DNA from: Maratus speciosus | Taxonomy: Eukaryota; Arthropoda; Arachnida; Araneae; Salticidae | Assembly (NCBI GenBank): GCA_963932465.1 | Contig: OZ010793.1 | Location: 261,451,696 to 261,515,695 of the forward strand | Direction: 5' to 3' | Length of the DNA: 64,000 bases | In this document: positions 1 to 10,650 of the stretch, piece after piece | Position numbering within the stretch: the first letter of the stretch is position 1 | Layout: every line of letters begins with the position of its first letter | Made by a program: the position numbers and the translations under genes | Notes under the pieces: generated by a model | What the model was told of the DNA's origin: nothing | What the model saw: only the letters and a program-made list of their open reading frames with translations | Databases searched by the model: none

Positions 1-1
1 G

Positions 2-48
<47 letters not shown>

Positions 49-1253
49 ATCATTGTTTTCTGAAAATAATGTTTCAACTTCTTCAACATAACTTGTCATA
101 CTCAACTCAATGTACAATCTTGAAAATGGATACCCCGTACAAACTTTACACCAAAACATCACATAAAAGTGTGACTGGTACCAATGAAAAAGTAATAACG
201 TCTACTAATTAATGCTACAGTTAAATTTTGCCGAGGGAGTTCTCTACATACAGAAATTGTACTAAACTTTAAAATTTTCAATATTAACATCTAGTTTTGA
301 CATCATGTTCATATCCTTCTGTAAATTTTATTTTCGGATGTAGAATTGAAACTAAACTTTGTGAATTGAAACTAAACAGAAATTGTACTAAACTTTAAAA
401 TTTTCAATATTAACATCTAGTTTTGACATCATGTTCATATCCTTCTGTAAATTTTACTTTCGGATGTCAAACAAGAAGTTCTGCCAAATAGTTTATGCAC
501 ATTTAAAGTTTGAAGCTCCTAATATTTAATTATTTTTATTAGTTTCAAAACATATTGCGATTCGAGTAGTTTTTTAAGCATAATTCTTTAACAATTTGCC
601 TGAATGAAGTATAATTTTATTCGCATATTTCAAAATTCTGGAAATCGGTTTCTATGAAAGAATGAAAAACCAAAGCTTGCAATTGTTATTTGTTTTGAAC
701 ATTTATTTCGAAACCATATAATTTTTGAAGAATTTTTTTCGAAAAAATATAAATTCTAACCTGAGATTTTTTTTAACCTGAAATCGATTTCTAGATGCTT
801 CATATATTCGAATACAAAATCATAGCTCATTTCACAAACAAGTTTTAGATTGGTTGTACTGGAATGTGCTTTGCAACGAATAAAAATAAATTTAACATTA
901 GGTGTTCCAAACTGTAAACCTTCATAATTCCTAGACTTTTTGATCGAATGTTTAGTCCTGTTTGGCATTTGAAGGTAAACTTTAAAAAAAATCTTACTAT
1001 GATGCAAAAATTAGGTGTTAGCATTGAAAATAATAATGTTTGGTACAATTTTATATTCAGGTGGCCTCCTAAGCAAAAAGTTACGTATCAGTTATAAAAT
1101 GGTACTAGTCACATTTTTCATTCGCCGTAGAGTTAGTATGGGGTATCCCATTCTTTTCACGATTGTACAAACATCTTGTAACTGTGACAATTATGGATTG
1201 ATGCTAACATGATGCATAATTCAAGACTTTCGCAGTATTTTTCTTATAAGTTA
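1..1253. other. unassigned AT-rich DNA
   Basis: No gene, exon-like frame or paired transposon end was recognised. The stretch begins with a poly(T) run at about 7-44, which could be the tail of an old retroposed copy lying outside the window. The only structure noted is the direct duplication at 251-467. Short open frames on both strands have low-complexity composition and are not supported as genes. Confidence 0.5.
251..467. repeat. direct duplication, period 126 bp
   Basis: A segment of about 91 bp beginning CAGAAATTGTACTAAAC at 251 recurs at 377 with about one substitution. The two copies are separated by a short AAACTAAAC-rich spacer that itself repeats. The near identity implies a recent local duplication. 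No coding content. Confidence 0.8.
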
Positions 1254-2126
1254 TCCTGGGGTAATAACGCCAAGTGCTAATATTATGGGTAATTGTGAAG
1301 GAATCCGGGAAATAGCACCTACGGGTTCTGCGCAGAAGGGCTCTGTGTCATCTGAATCACACACCTACCGCTAAAAGTTAATTTGCTCCATTTGTAGACA
1401 TCACTGGAAGAAGGAAGTACGAATCAACGCCCGATCTAAAATTTGAGAGGTAAGTTCTGTGATCTGAAGACTATATATTTACTAGGAAGTACTTTGTTTA
1501 TTCCATAAATTTATAGTGTATTTCATGTACTTACAAAATCTTGTGGAAGATTTTGGATATGTTCGCGAGGTAGTTTGTAGTTTAAAATATACTCGTAATA
1601 AGTACACCGGGGTATACTCCGGTTGATTATTTTCAGTGCTGGAACTACAACCGAAGAGGATTTATTTTTTATTTTATGCACGAGAGAGCATTACTGTCAT
1701 TGTTGAAAACCAAAATGGATATAGATAAATTTGTATGCCCTAAGTGCTGCTAATTTTTTCATGTCAGAAGAATAAAATATCAAGTGATTATTACTGCATC
1801 CTGATATCGCAATTAATAGTAAGTAAGAGAAATTTGTCAATTTCTAGGGCTGTAGAGTTTGTATCTTTAGAATTGAACAATTTACAAGTCATTATTCCAT
1901 CTTATTTTGTAGTTTTGTTTGCATGGCGTTATTACCCACATAGTTGGGTAATAACGTCAAATAGCATTGGTCAAGAAATCACGCCATTACATTTTATGCA
2001 TACATTTTATGCATATATAAATTGTCAATAAGTTGCTGTATCAAATCCTATATTTGTTTGAAAAAAAAATCTAAAACTAAGCCGTGAAAATTGGTAGAAC
2101 CTTAACGTGGCGTTATTACCCCAGGG
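1254..2126. mobile_element. terminal-inverted-repeat element (CCTGGGGTAATAACGCC ends)
   Basis: The left end CCTGGGGTAATAACGCCA at 1255 is matched by its reverse complement ending at 2125, giving an 18-bp perfect inverted repeat around about 870 bp. The same GTTATTACCC / GGGTAATAAC motif occurs internally as a small palindrome near 1927-1957. No transposase-like frame is visible, so this looks like a non-autonomous DNA element. The target duplication could not be fixed. Confidence 0.65.
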
Positions 2127-3370
2127 CACCTTATTATATTATGCTGAAAACTTAAATTACATAAAGTTTATGTTATCATCTTATCAGTATAATTCAGTTT
2201 TATTAATTTAACTCTCTTGCTAACGATGCTATTCCACAACGATGTTCGTTGAATGTTCTTTGAATTAGAACAATTTAAAATCTGTTCAAGTTTGCGTTAA
2301 AAAAAAAATATATGTCATAATTGAACCGTGGTTGTTATAGAACTGTCACTACTGCATTTTATCATTTAAGGGGACCGTGAACCTTTATTTGAGTAGAAAT
2401 CGACACAAGAATCGAAAATTATTTTTGTGCATATTATTATTCTCCAGTTTCTTCTGAACCATTTGTATGAAACAGCACGCAAATGCGATTATTTTTCGCA
2501 AACTTACAAGCGTTTGAATTTTGTACACAAACAAATTTTCGGCCTTTTATAATATATTTTAAATCTGTTTCTCTCAAAACTGATTTTTCAACATTTTAAG
2601 ATTTTTGAAAGGCTCCATGCATCATACTTTTTATCAAAATTCATAAAATTGATAAGGAAGAATCCTGATATTGCTTACAAAGAAACTGTGTATGCATTTA
2701 AAAATTCGACTTCATTAACGTTCGTATTCACCAACCACTTCGACCCCGAGTTATACCGATAACCTCGGTCGAACGCTCAAACGGTATGCACCTTTAATCC
2801 TGATTGGATGTCTCCTTGATAATGTCCAATCAAATGTTATCGTGAATTTCATTTGAGCGTTCGATCGAGGTTTTCTAGGTCGAGGTAGATGGTGAATACG
2901 AGCATCAGGCAGTTAAATTTGATTTTTAACTTATTTAAAAGGCAAAATTTTGATGAAAATCGATATCGAATTCAGAAAAAAAATCTCTAAAAAATTAGCT
3001 ATTCAAGAGATTAAAAAATCGATGCACATATTTGTTTGTAATAGAGTTTTAAGTGATTAAAATGCAAAATCGAGGAAATATTTAAAAAATTATGACGCAT
3101 GGACTATTTTAAAATTTCGGTTTAAAATTTTAATTTTTTAAAAAATCTTAAAATTATAATAAGATTAGAAATTTCTTTTAAGGTGTTCTATATACTTATA
3201 GTGAAATGCATATTTCCACAAATTTCATATCTCTGTGATGAAAATTAAAAAAACAAATTTTTAACGTTAAGTTGACTTTCATATGAGGTAGGTGAGGAAC
3301 AGGGTTTTAAATCTTGCACAGATGCACTAACAATATGTAATGCATGATTCTTTTTCTCATTGTTTCTTAG
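2127..3370. other. AT-rich DNA upstream of the receptor exon
   Basis: Intronic or intergenic sequence with no recognised gene. It holds one miniature inverted-repeat element at 2723-2900. The last 25 bases before 3371 are the pyrimidine-rich acceptor of the next exon. Confidence 0.5.
2723..2900. mobile_element. 178-bp miniature inverted-repeat element
   Basis: The ends CGTATTCACCA and TGGTGAATACG are inverted. The subterminal arms also pair imperfectly: CTCGGTCGAACGCTCAAA on the left against TTTGAGCGTTCGATCGAGG on the right. This is typical of a small non-autonomous DNA transposon. Target duplication not resolved. Confidence 0.65.
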
Positions 3371-3548
3371 AATCTACTTAAAATCTCGTTGGGGATGTTT
3401 TCTAATACTGATTTTGACAAGTATCTGCTATACAACTGGAATGATTGGTGCGAATAACAGAGATGAAACTCTTAATTATGTTTTCGCAGGATGTAGTATT
3501 GCTTTGGGTATTCTCATGCCAATCATCAGAATAAGATTTGATGATGAA
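3371..3548 (+). CDS. internal coding exon: probable TM6-TM7 of an adhesion/family-B 7TM receptor
   Basis: The exon is preceded by a pyrimidine-rich acceptor ending TTTCTTAG at 3370 and followed by the donor GTAAGTAT at 3549. It is 178 nt: one base completing a split codon, then 59 codons, leaving in phase 0. The frame encodes a basic lead-in (YLKSRW), a hydrophobic helix GCFLILILTSICYTTGMI, a polar loop with NNRDETLN, a second helix YVFAGCSIALGILMPIIR, then RIRFDDE. This spacing, plus the VREIF that follows after splicing, resembles TM6, extracellular loop 3, TM7 and helix 8 of adhesion GPCRs. The family call is from memory and tentative; another multi-helix membrane protein is possible. The partner exon is 13245-13457, whose acceptor is also phase 0. 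Earlier exons would lie left of the window. TTG at 3360 is inside the acceptor and is not a start codon. Confidence 0.6.
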
Positions 3549-4055
3549 GTAAGTATACTTAGACTTGTTTTTAAAACTCTACCACTATGTTTCAGCAACC
3601 AATAAGATTTAGGGGCTATATCAAGTTTTAAAGGGAAGAAAAGAACAAGTAAAAGTACTTTTTTAGTTAATAGCACCAAAAAGAAAAAAAAATATATCAG
3701 ATGTACCGGAAAGTTCTGTCCGATACTGTCATTTCAAGTGAAACGCATGCGAATGTTCCTTTGAGATATACATATACGGCTGTCTACTTGTATTCTTTGT
3801 ATGCATGTACTCTTCTAAATTAACTGAAACAAAAAAAGGCCTCGTGTCATTATGAAGCGAGACAATATGGCTACTGATAAAGTTCATGTGTCCACTGTAT
3901 TTTTCATGAAATCCGACATGGAAGAAATGCTACATTTGCATGTCGAAATTTAGTAAACATTTTTGGTGGAAATGCAGTTTCGGTATACCATCTAGATCTA
4001 GAAGATATGGTCTGGCAACCGGCTATTTCAGTAATGCTTTAGAAGGTTAAAAAAA

Positions 4056-4085
4056 AAGAATAAAAAAAAGAAGAAGAAGAAGAAT
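4056..4085. repeat. purine microsatellite (GAA)n
   Basis: A short AAAG/GAA tract lies inside the insert that splits the mariner remnant. It is probably slippage from an A-rich tail. Confidence 0.7.
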
Positions 4086-4243
4086 CGTTTAAATATTTAA
4101 CGATGCTGAACGACAAATGCCGATCGCAGCGATATCTGCTAGCTCTTCATCGGCCAAAATGCTTTCTCAATTGAATCCTTATACAATGCTTACAGTTGAA
4201 CTAACAGATGTCACTGCGTTCGCCATTTATCGTTCAACATTTA

Positions 4244-4415
4244 CAGGGCTGCCACAGACGATTATTTTTATATTCTATTCGCACCACTATTTTAAGAAAA
4301 TAAATTTTGTAGTTATTTTTCTCTTGCAGATGATGTCAAAGTGCGTGTGAAAAATTTTTGTTTTAAAAAAATGGTGCGAGATAGAATTAAAAAATAGTCG
4401 CCTGTTTCAGCCCTG
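4244..4415. mobile_element. 172-bp hAT-like miniature element with flanking CATTTA repeats
   Basis: The ends CAGGGCTG and CAGCCCTG are inverted, and about 50 bp of subterminal sequence also pairs (GAC...ATTCTATTCGCACCA against TGGTGCGAGATAGAAT). The hexamer CATTTA occurs immediately outside both ends (4238-4243 and 4416-4421). CAGGG-type ends suggest hAT, although that superfamily normally makes 8-bp duplications; only six bases match here. Confidence 0.75.
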
Positions 4416-4961
4416 CATTTATGGGATTCAATTTGATAGCACTTTTGTCTATCTCTACGCCATGCTAGTTCTATGTACTATAGTTACGGATAGAACATCC
4501 AGGAAATGGTTCGAAAAAAGTTGTTGCAGGTGATTTCAGCCTTAATGATAAGCCACGCTCTGGTCGGCCAACTTTGATCAATGACAATATTGTTAAGACC
4601 ATGATAGAGTAAGATGATTTTTTGATAACATCGAAGTTTGCGGAAAAGCTCAAATAGGCTCAGTGAACCATTTCGGACCATATTCGGAAGTATGAATTAT
4701 GTATTGTTTTGCTACACTTCCCAAACGAACAGGATTTTCCGGTAGACATAATATTATAAAAGAAATATTTTTAAAAAATATCTTAACTGAACTAAGGTTA
4801 CGATCAAAGACGATAGACATTATTCATTCGTGTTAAAGTATAACTCATTTTTTATCATAATGTGTGAGATGGATCTTCGAAGAAGTCATGGAAAAGTCAG
4901 AATCTCGCAAAAAAGCTCAAAACACACCATTGAGAAATACAACTATAAAGATGTGCGTTTC

Positions 4962-5178
4962 TTAACCCCTTAATTCTCGCTCCCGTGATATTCCCGGGCT
5001 GTGTCTTTTATTCAAATTATTTTATTCCCACCAGTTTTATAAAATAGTGTAATTGGCTTTATTGTGGTATCATTTTACCTGTCATTAAATAAAGTGAATA
5101 TTTCTTTTTCAAAAAAGTTGTGCCAATAAGCAATTTGAATTTTTAAACTGTAATTTAATGCGACCGTTAAGAGGTTAA
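4962..5178. mobile_element. TTAA-flanked miniature element
   Basis: The ends TTAACCCCTTAA and TTAAGAGGTTAA are inverted with TTAA outermost on both sides, as for piggyBac-type insertions. It encodes no protein and belongs to a set of at least nine TTAA-bounded elements in this window. Confidence 0.65.
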
Positions 5179-5543
5179 AGAGCTATAGATAACGATTCGC
5201 ATCTGGCAACACACCTATAATTCTGTTAACCAATTTACTAAAATGTTTTTGGTGTGTATCCCTTATACATTTCTTGTTTTTAAAAATAATCTACACCTTT
5301 AATTAAAGAATATTGAAAATACTAGTAATTCAGTATTAAAAATTATAATTGTCTACTTATACTATGTCAGGATTTTCTTGTTGTAATAATGAATTTAGCA
5401 TATAATTGTGGGAAAAGATTTAGTAACTGTCTCTTTATTGTTTGTATGCTACTGACCTAAAAATTCCTAAAGGTTACTTTAGAAATAATGCACATTTAAA
5501 AATCTTGAAATAAATTGATATAAAATGATGCAAAATGATTATA

Positions 5544-7295
5544 CAGGGTGACACTACCAGACCGACAAACTTTGAGGAGTGATAGTAGACATGAAGACAA
5601 ACATTATTAAACAGGAAACCATGGGGCGCAAACGTCTTCTGTAGGAGCTAGGGGCCATTAAAGTTTAAGGTCGAAAACTTCAAACGATGATAAAAAACGG
5701 TAAAAATGATCGATTCGTTTGCGGTTTTTGCTAAAATCATTCTTTATATCACGATTTTATTAAAAAGTTTTTTAAAGGTTAGATTCAAAATTTGTCGATA
5801 GAGGGTGCTTTAGACTTTAGAGTAACGAACAACCACTTTTTACCGTTATTTTTTGTATGGAGTTAAAATTATTCTAAAGTTTAGACTTTAGCTTAAATTT
5901 AAAGCCCAAGATCGAAAACACTGGGTTCGGGTAACTAGCGAAAATTGAACAGTGAACAGAGGGGAGAGGGGGTTTTAAACACTCATAAACATCGAACAAG
6001 CTAATCGATTTTGTTGCGGTTTGTTATTTTATTCAAAATGACGTACAGTTTCGGTGTCCTTATTTTTTGATAGAGGGCGATTCCGACAAAAATTTCAATG
6101 ACATTACTCCTGGATATTTTACTACCAGAACAACATACTTCCAGGAATTGTTAGGGATGCAAAGACGACTCGAAATCACATAGTAATGTAATGTTGGAAA
6201 TGCCTTTTTGCGAGTTATGGTTAAAAGATGCAGAGAAAAAGGCAACAGAAAGAAGCAGAGAAACAGAAACACGTTAATGTGACAGAAAACAGTTTATTTA
6301 AAGGTTTTATTACAAAAAGTCAAATGAAAAGTTGGGTATATGAGACTCCCGTACCTTCAGTTGAAGACCTCGCGGCTCGTATTTCTGTAGCTGCCAAAAA
6401 GCTATCAGAGATGCCAGAAATCTTACAGAGCGTGAGGAATTCCATGCGACGCCGCTGTCAAGCTTGCAGGACTACTTCTGGTCTTAATTACGAACACGTT
6501 TTCTAATATAACCTTTAAATAAACTGTTTTCTGTCACATTAAGTGTTGTTGTTTCTCTGCTTCTTTCTGTTGCTTTTTTCTATACTTCTTTTAACCATAA
6601 TTCGCAAAAAAGCCATTTCCAACGTTACATTCCTAAGTGATTCCAAGTCGTCTTTGCATCCCTAACACTTCCTAGAAGTATGTTGGTCTGGTAGTAAAAC
6701 ATCTAGGAGTAATGTCTTGAAATTTTTGTCGGAAGCGCCCTCTATCAAAAAATAAGGACACCGAAACTGTACGTCATTTTGAATAAAATAATTATCAAGT
6801 GAATGACCTATACGCAAACCGCAACAAAATCGATTAGCTTGTTCGATGTTTATGAGTATTTAAAATCCCCTCTCCCCTCTGTTCATTGTTCAATTTTCGC
6901 TAGTTACCCGAACCCAGTGTTTTCGAACTCTGGCTTTAAATTTAAGCTAAAGTCTAAACTTTAGAATAATTTTAACTCCATACAAAAAATAACGGTAAAA
7001 AGTAGCTGTTCGTTACATAAAGTCTAAAGCGCCCTCTATCTACAAATTTTGAACGTAACCTTTAAAAAAAGTTTTTAAGAAAATCGTGATATAAAGAATG
7101 ATTTTAGCGAAAACCACAAACAAATAGATCCCTTTTTCCGTTTTTTATCATCGTCTGAAGTTTTGGACTTTAAACTTTAATGCCCCTAGCTCCTACAGGA
7201 GACGTTTGCGCGCCATGGTTTCCTATTCAGTAATGTTTGTCTTCATGTCTACTATAACCCCTCAAAGTTTGTCGGTCTGGTAGTGAAACACCCTG
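5544..7295. mobile_element. 1.75-kb foldback element with ~770-bp inverted arms and TA target duplication
   Basis: The termini CAGGGTG at 5544 and CACCCTG at 7295 are each flanked by TA (5542-5543, 7296-7297). Nearly the whole element is an imperfect palindrome: 5544-6306 pairs with 6510-7295. The unpaired centre of about 203 bp codes the end of a transposase (separate entry). TA flanks and the transposase fragment place it in the Tc1/mariner superfamily. It looks like an inverted duplication of the 3' end of a larger element. Confidence 0.85.
6307..6506 (+). pseudogene. C-terminal fragment of a Tc1/mariner-like transposase in the foldback spacer
   Basis: The frame reads MKSWVYETPVPSVEDLAARI, then VAAKKLSEMPEILQSVRNSM, then RRRCQACRTTSGLNYEHVF and stop. 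Arthropod Tc1/mariner-like DDE transposases commonly end with this arrangement: a VY.TPV.....L..RI motif, a MLQ/ILQ..RxSMxRR helix, then a C-A/C-R segment and a short hydrophobic end. Only this tail remains; the catalytic domain and N-terminal helix-turn-helix are missing. The frame continues upstream into the left arm only by chance (a KQ/E-rich stretch antisense to the right arm). The fragment fills almost exactly the unpaired centre of the foldback and ends with its own TAA at 6504-6506. Confidence 0.7.
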
Positions 7296-7805
7296 TATAA
7301 TGATTGATTTTTTATTTTATTTTCTTGTTAACTAGCATGAGACTTGCTCTACTGAACCTGTTCTAGAACGCACTGCACAAAATATTTCAAATTCCGAGAA
7401 CAAAACAAGACTGAAAGTTCTGAATAACTATTTTGTCCATTTTCTTAACCTACAAATGCCCCCCCCCCTTTTTTTTTAAATAGACGATGGGGATGTTTGG
7501 AGAAATTTTGTTTAAGGTGTTTCCTTCTTCGAACACTAATACCCCATTAATGCTACACAAGACTGTTACCACCAGATCTCGTATTTCTCTCTCCAGTGTT
7601 AAAACTATGAAATGCATTCGTACTTTTAAAATTTCTGATAAGAAAACTAATGTTTTTGACTTCTTTTTTCTGTATATATATTTTAAAGGATGTCTCTTAC
7701 ATATTTGTTTGACAACATATTTCTACAACATACTTAAGTTTATTTGAAGTATAAATTTACTTACAAGATATTAACATACATAAAATTAAACACATTTTAG
7801 AAATA

Positions 7806-9033
7806 CAGTAAACTCTGTCTAAGGCGGAATCGATCGGGACCGAAGAAATTTTCCGCCGTAGACAATATTTCGCCTTATGCAAAATACCCGAAAAATAGAA
7901 TTTAAAACATTAAAAAAATTGAACAAATTGTATATTTTTTTACGTTCGCAACCTTTAGTGTCGGTCTTTAAAATTAAGATTTTAATGAAATTAAACTTTA
8001 TTAAATTTATTGTCTTTAATAATCTTGAAAAACTTTATTTGAAAACTGAAATAAATGGTATCGATATAAAATTACTTTAGTTCTAGAATTTAATGAAAAA
8101 CATTAAGGTTGTTCTTAACTGCTCTGCTCAACAAGCGCAAACCGTTTTGACACATTTACAAATTCATTTTTTAACGGGAAGATATAAAATTGGAAAGCCT
8201 GACCATGGAAGCGATTTGGAATCGAATTGTGTTTTCCATTTTTTGATAAATAGATTACCTATTGAGTTATAAGCGATTTTGATCACTTGACAAATACGTT
8301 TTTCACCCTTTCTTTTGCGGTTATTCTTCTTTCGCGCGGAAATTTGGTTAAAAACGCCCACTTTGACACTATTTTCCGAAAAATCTATTGCGTTTGCAAA
8401 AACATTTAAAAACAGCTCGATTACATAGTTGCTGAACAACAACACCTGTTAGTTTCATGCATTTCCGAACAAAAATAAATTAAAACTTATGTCATAAAGT
8501 TGCACTTCTTGATTTGAGAACAGCCTTAACAAATTCAAACCTCATCTTTAACATAGTAGTTTAGAGAGTCGGAAAATAATCAATCTTCTATCAATGCTTT
8601 TTTTTTTTCCTTTCGGTTTACCAAGCCTTCTTCAGTAACACATTCCAAGTCACATTGTGCTACTGATTTTTATGGTTAAAAATTATCATTTAAAAATATT
8701 TAATCTTAAAGATAAATAAGGTTCTTTAATTAACTTTATTATACTCTATTACGCAATTTATCAAAAAGTTCGAAAGTATTTTATGTACATATATCAGTTT
8801 TAAAGTTTCACAAATTAAATGCATTTCATTTTTAAAAGAGGATTTTTTCCGCCTTATGCAAAATTTCGGGTTCAGTGGGATATTATAAACCTTTCCGTTT
8901 CCGCGTTAGGCAGATTCCGGCTTACACAGCATGAACTAATGTTATTTTCTATGGGTTCGCCGGGACTAGGAATGTTTTCCGCGTTAGACAGATTTCCGGC
9001 TTGCACAGAGTCCGCCTTAGACAGAATTTACTG
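7806..9033. mobile_element. 1.2-kb TA-flanked element with Tigger/pogo-like ends
   Basis: CAGTAAACTCTGTCTAAGG at 7806 is mirrored by CCTTAGACAGAATTTACTG ending at 9033, with TA on both sides. Subterminal motifs of the GTCTAA.GCGGA type recur several times near the right end (8890-9030), the kind of repeated site a transposase would bind. No convincing transposase frame is visible; an ORF at 8819-9094 runs out through the right end and is not supported as a gene. Confidence 0.75.
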
Positions 9034-9234
9034 TATTTTGTCAAACAAACTAGCTAGAGACTGGCTAGCCCCTTTATTAAGAGTACACATATAAAAAGAA
9101 GTTTGAAACATTAATTTTCTGATGAGATATTTAAAAAATACGAATGTATTCCATACATTTTAATTTAACTTTGGAGATTGAAATTTGAGACTTATCAACA
9201 GCCTACGCTATAGTAACGTGAAGACACTTGCAAG

Positions 9235-9438
9235 TTAACATTAAACATACCGAGAATTTTACTCCTGTTTTGTAAAAAAAATATTTTTCACCAGAATTTT
9301 TATTTAAAATATTTAGCCTTATTACTTTCCGTTTGATTTTATATTTTATTTATTTCATGAAAAAATTTCTGGTTTTGAATAGAAATATTTTCATTTGGTA
9401 CCAGTCAAATGACCGATTGTAGGTATATTTAGTGTTAA
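9235..9438. mobile_element. TTAA-flanked miniature element, CACTAGAACCG subfamily
   Basis: It is bounded by TTAA (9235-9238, 9435-9438). The sequence aligns along its length with the element at 44850-45056, sharing GAATTTTTATTT...AAA, AAATTTCTGG and TTTGGTAC.AGTCAAA motifs. This copy is more diverged than the other. Confidence 0.7.
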
Positions 9439-9565
9439 TGTTAAACCAATTGGAGCGTTCTTTTCGAATTTATTATTTACACTTTAACATTTTTTATATA
9501 TTTTTAATAGGATATCTGATGTCGATGTCTTACAGGATATATGTATACTTTTCACATTCTTCTAG

Positions 9566-9673
9566 CTTTACAAGAAGAAAATATTGGATTCGTGAAAAAA
9601 TTCGACTTCCGGTTTATGACGGATTTACACTTTTTAGAAGATCCTGAAAACGATTTGACTATTTTTAGAAAAG
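9566..9673 (+). other. candidate cassette exon in the receptor intron (weak)
   Basis: A pyrimidine-rich acceptor (TTTTCACATTCTTCTAG at 9565) is followed by 108 nt and a plausible donor AAG|GTCTGT at 9674. The best frame reads LQEENIGFVKKFDFRFMTDL then HFLEDPENDLTIFRK, but that frame needs phase-1 introns on both sides, whereas the flanking receptor exons are phase 0. If included between them it would read LYKKKILDS then stop, truncating the tail. It may therefore be a poison or alternative exon, a relic of another gene, or chance. Confidence 0.22.
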
Positions 9674-9716
9674 GTCTGTCTTTTTGTATGTTACACAAAT
9701 TTTGTGGGTACTCTAT

Positions 9717-10200
9717 CTCAAGGCTTAACTCACGGAACTTAATAAAACTTTAGATTCACTTATTCCTGATATAAATTGGTGTTGATTACTTTTTGGTGAA
9801 AATCGCTTAACAGGTGGCGCTGCTATGCTGCATTATTAATGATTTCTTCAATAGCTGTATCTCAAGAGCCAATGCACAGTATTTGATCAAACTTCAGATT
9901 CTGTCATACGTAGATAAAATTTGGTGTTGATTACTTTTTGGTGTAAATCGCCCAGTAGGTGGCGCTGCTATTTAGAATTTTTCACGATTTCAGCAATAAT
10001 TCCATTTCAAAAAGTAATGCACGGATTTTCATCAAACTTCAGATTCATGTAGACGTTGGCATAAATCGTTGCTGATTAGGTTTTGGTGTAAATCGCACGG
10101 GTGGGCACGGCTATGCTGTAGTTTTCAGAATTTACACAATATTAGCGATAATCATACCTCAAGAACTAATGCACGGAATTTCCTATCTTTAGAATTCACA
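9717..10200. repeat. tandem repeat, ~146-bp unit, about 3.3 copies
   Basis: Units begin near 9717, 9860, 10005 and 10157. Shared blocks include TTTTGGTGTAAATCGC, GGTGGCGCTGCTATG and AATGCACGGA. The spacings are 143, 145 and 152 bp. Non-coding. Confidence 0.8.
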
Positions 10201-10509
10201 TGATAAGCATAGATTGTCATTTAATTGTGCACTGTGATTGGGAATTTTGAAGTATTAACATGTATGAGATAGAAGACATTTTGGGATTGGCACGTCTGAC
10301 TAGTTTATTTTGGATCCAAGATTGCATTTTATTTTTTATTTATTTGCGTAGACACTTTCAGTTTTGCAACCGGTTTCGAAATGCAAACGAGACATTTAAA
10401 AAGAATGCTGCCATTGGTTTAACATTAGCTTGTAAGTGTCTTCCGGTTACTAACGTAGGCTCTTAAGCATAATATTTGCAGCGATTTTATCTGCCTGATA
10501 TTTTGATTC

Positions 10510-10650
10510 AGTGACGTAGCAAAGTCGTATGTCTCGTACAATGTTTTTTGAAAATGTAATTTATTTTTGCTATCTTTCGCTTGTGCCACGTTGAGCGCTC
10601 AAGGTAATATTTCTTAAAACATACGACTTTTGAAGCGTACGTTACAGTGA
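10510..10650. mobile_element. possible small inverted-repeat element
   Basis: CAGTGACGTAGC then AAAGTCGTATG on the left is matched by CATACGACTTT then GCGTACGTTACAGTG on the right. The right terminus overlaps the start of the next element at 10645, so the original end is uncertain. Confidence 0.4.

Larger units (their letters stand above)
3700..4740 (+). pseudogene. broken mariner-family transposase, N-terminal part, with internal insertion
   Basis: A terminus-like block GTACCGGAAAGTTCTGTCCG at about 3700 precedes two coding remnants. The first (3893-3984) reads HCIFHEIRHGRNATFACRN then LVNIFGGNAVS, matching the first helix-turn-helix of mariner transposases. The second (about 4488-4710) reads DRTSRKWFEKS, then FSLNDKPRSGRPT, then a degenerate ITSKFAEKL, the usual linker and second helix-turn-helix. 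About 500 bp of unrelated DNA, including the hAT-like element at 4244-4415, interrupts between NAVS and DRT. Several stops and a frameshift near 3892 are present, and the catalytic DD(D/E) domain is absent. It lies inside the receptor intron in the same orientation. The family call is confident; the exact subfamily is not. Confidence 0.75.
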
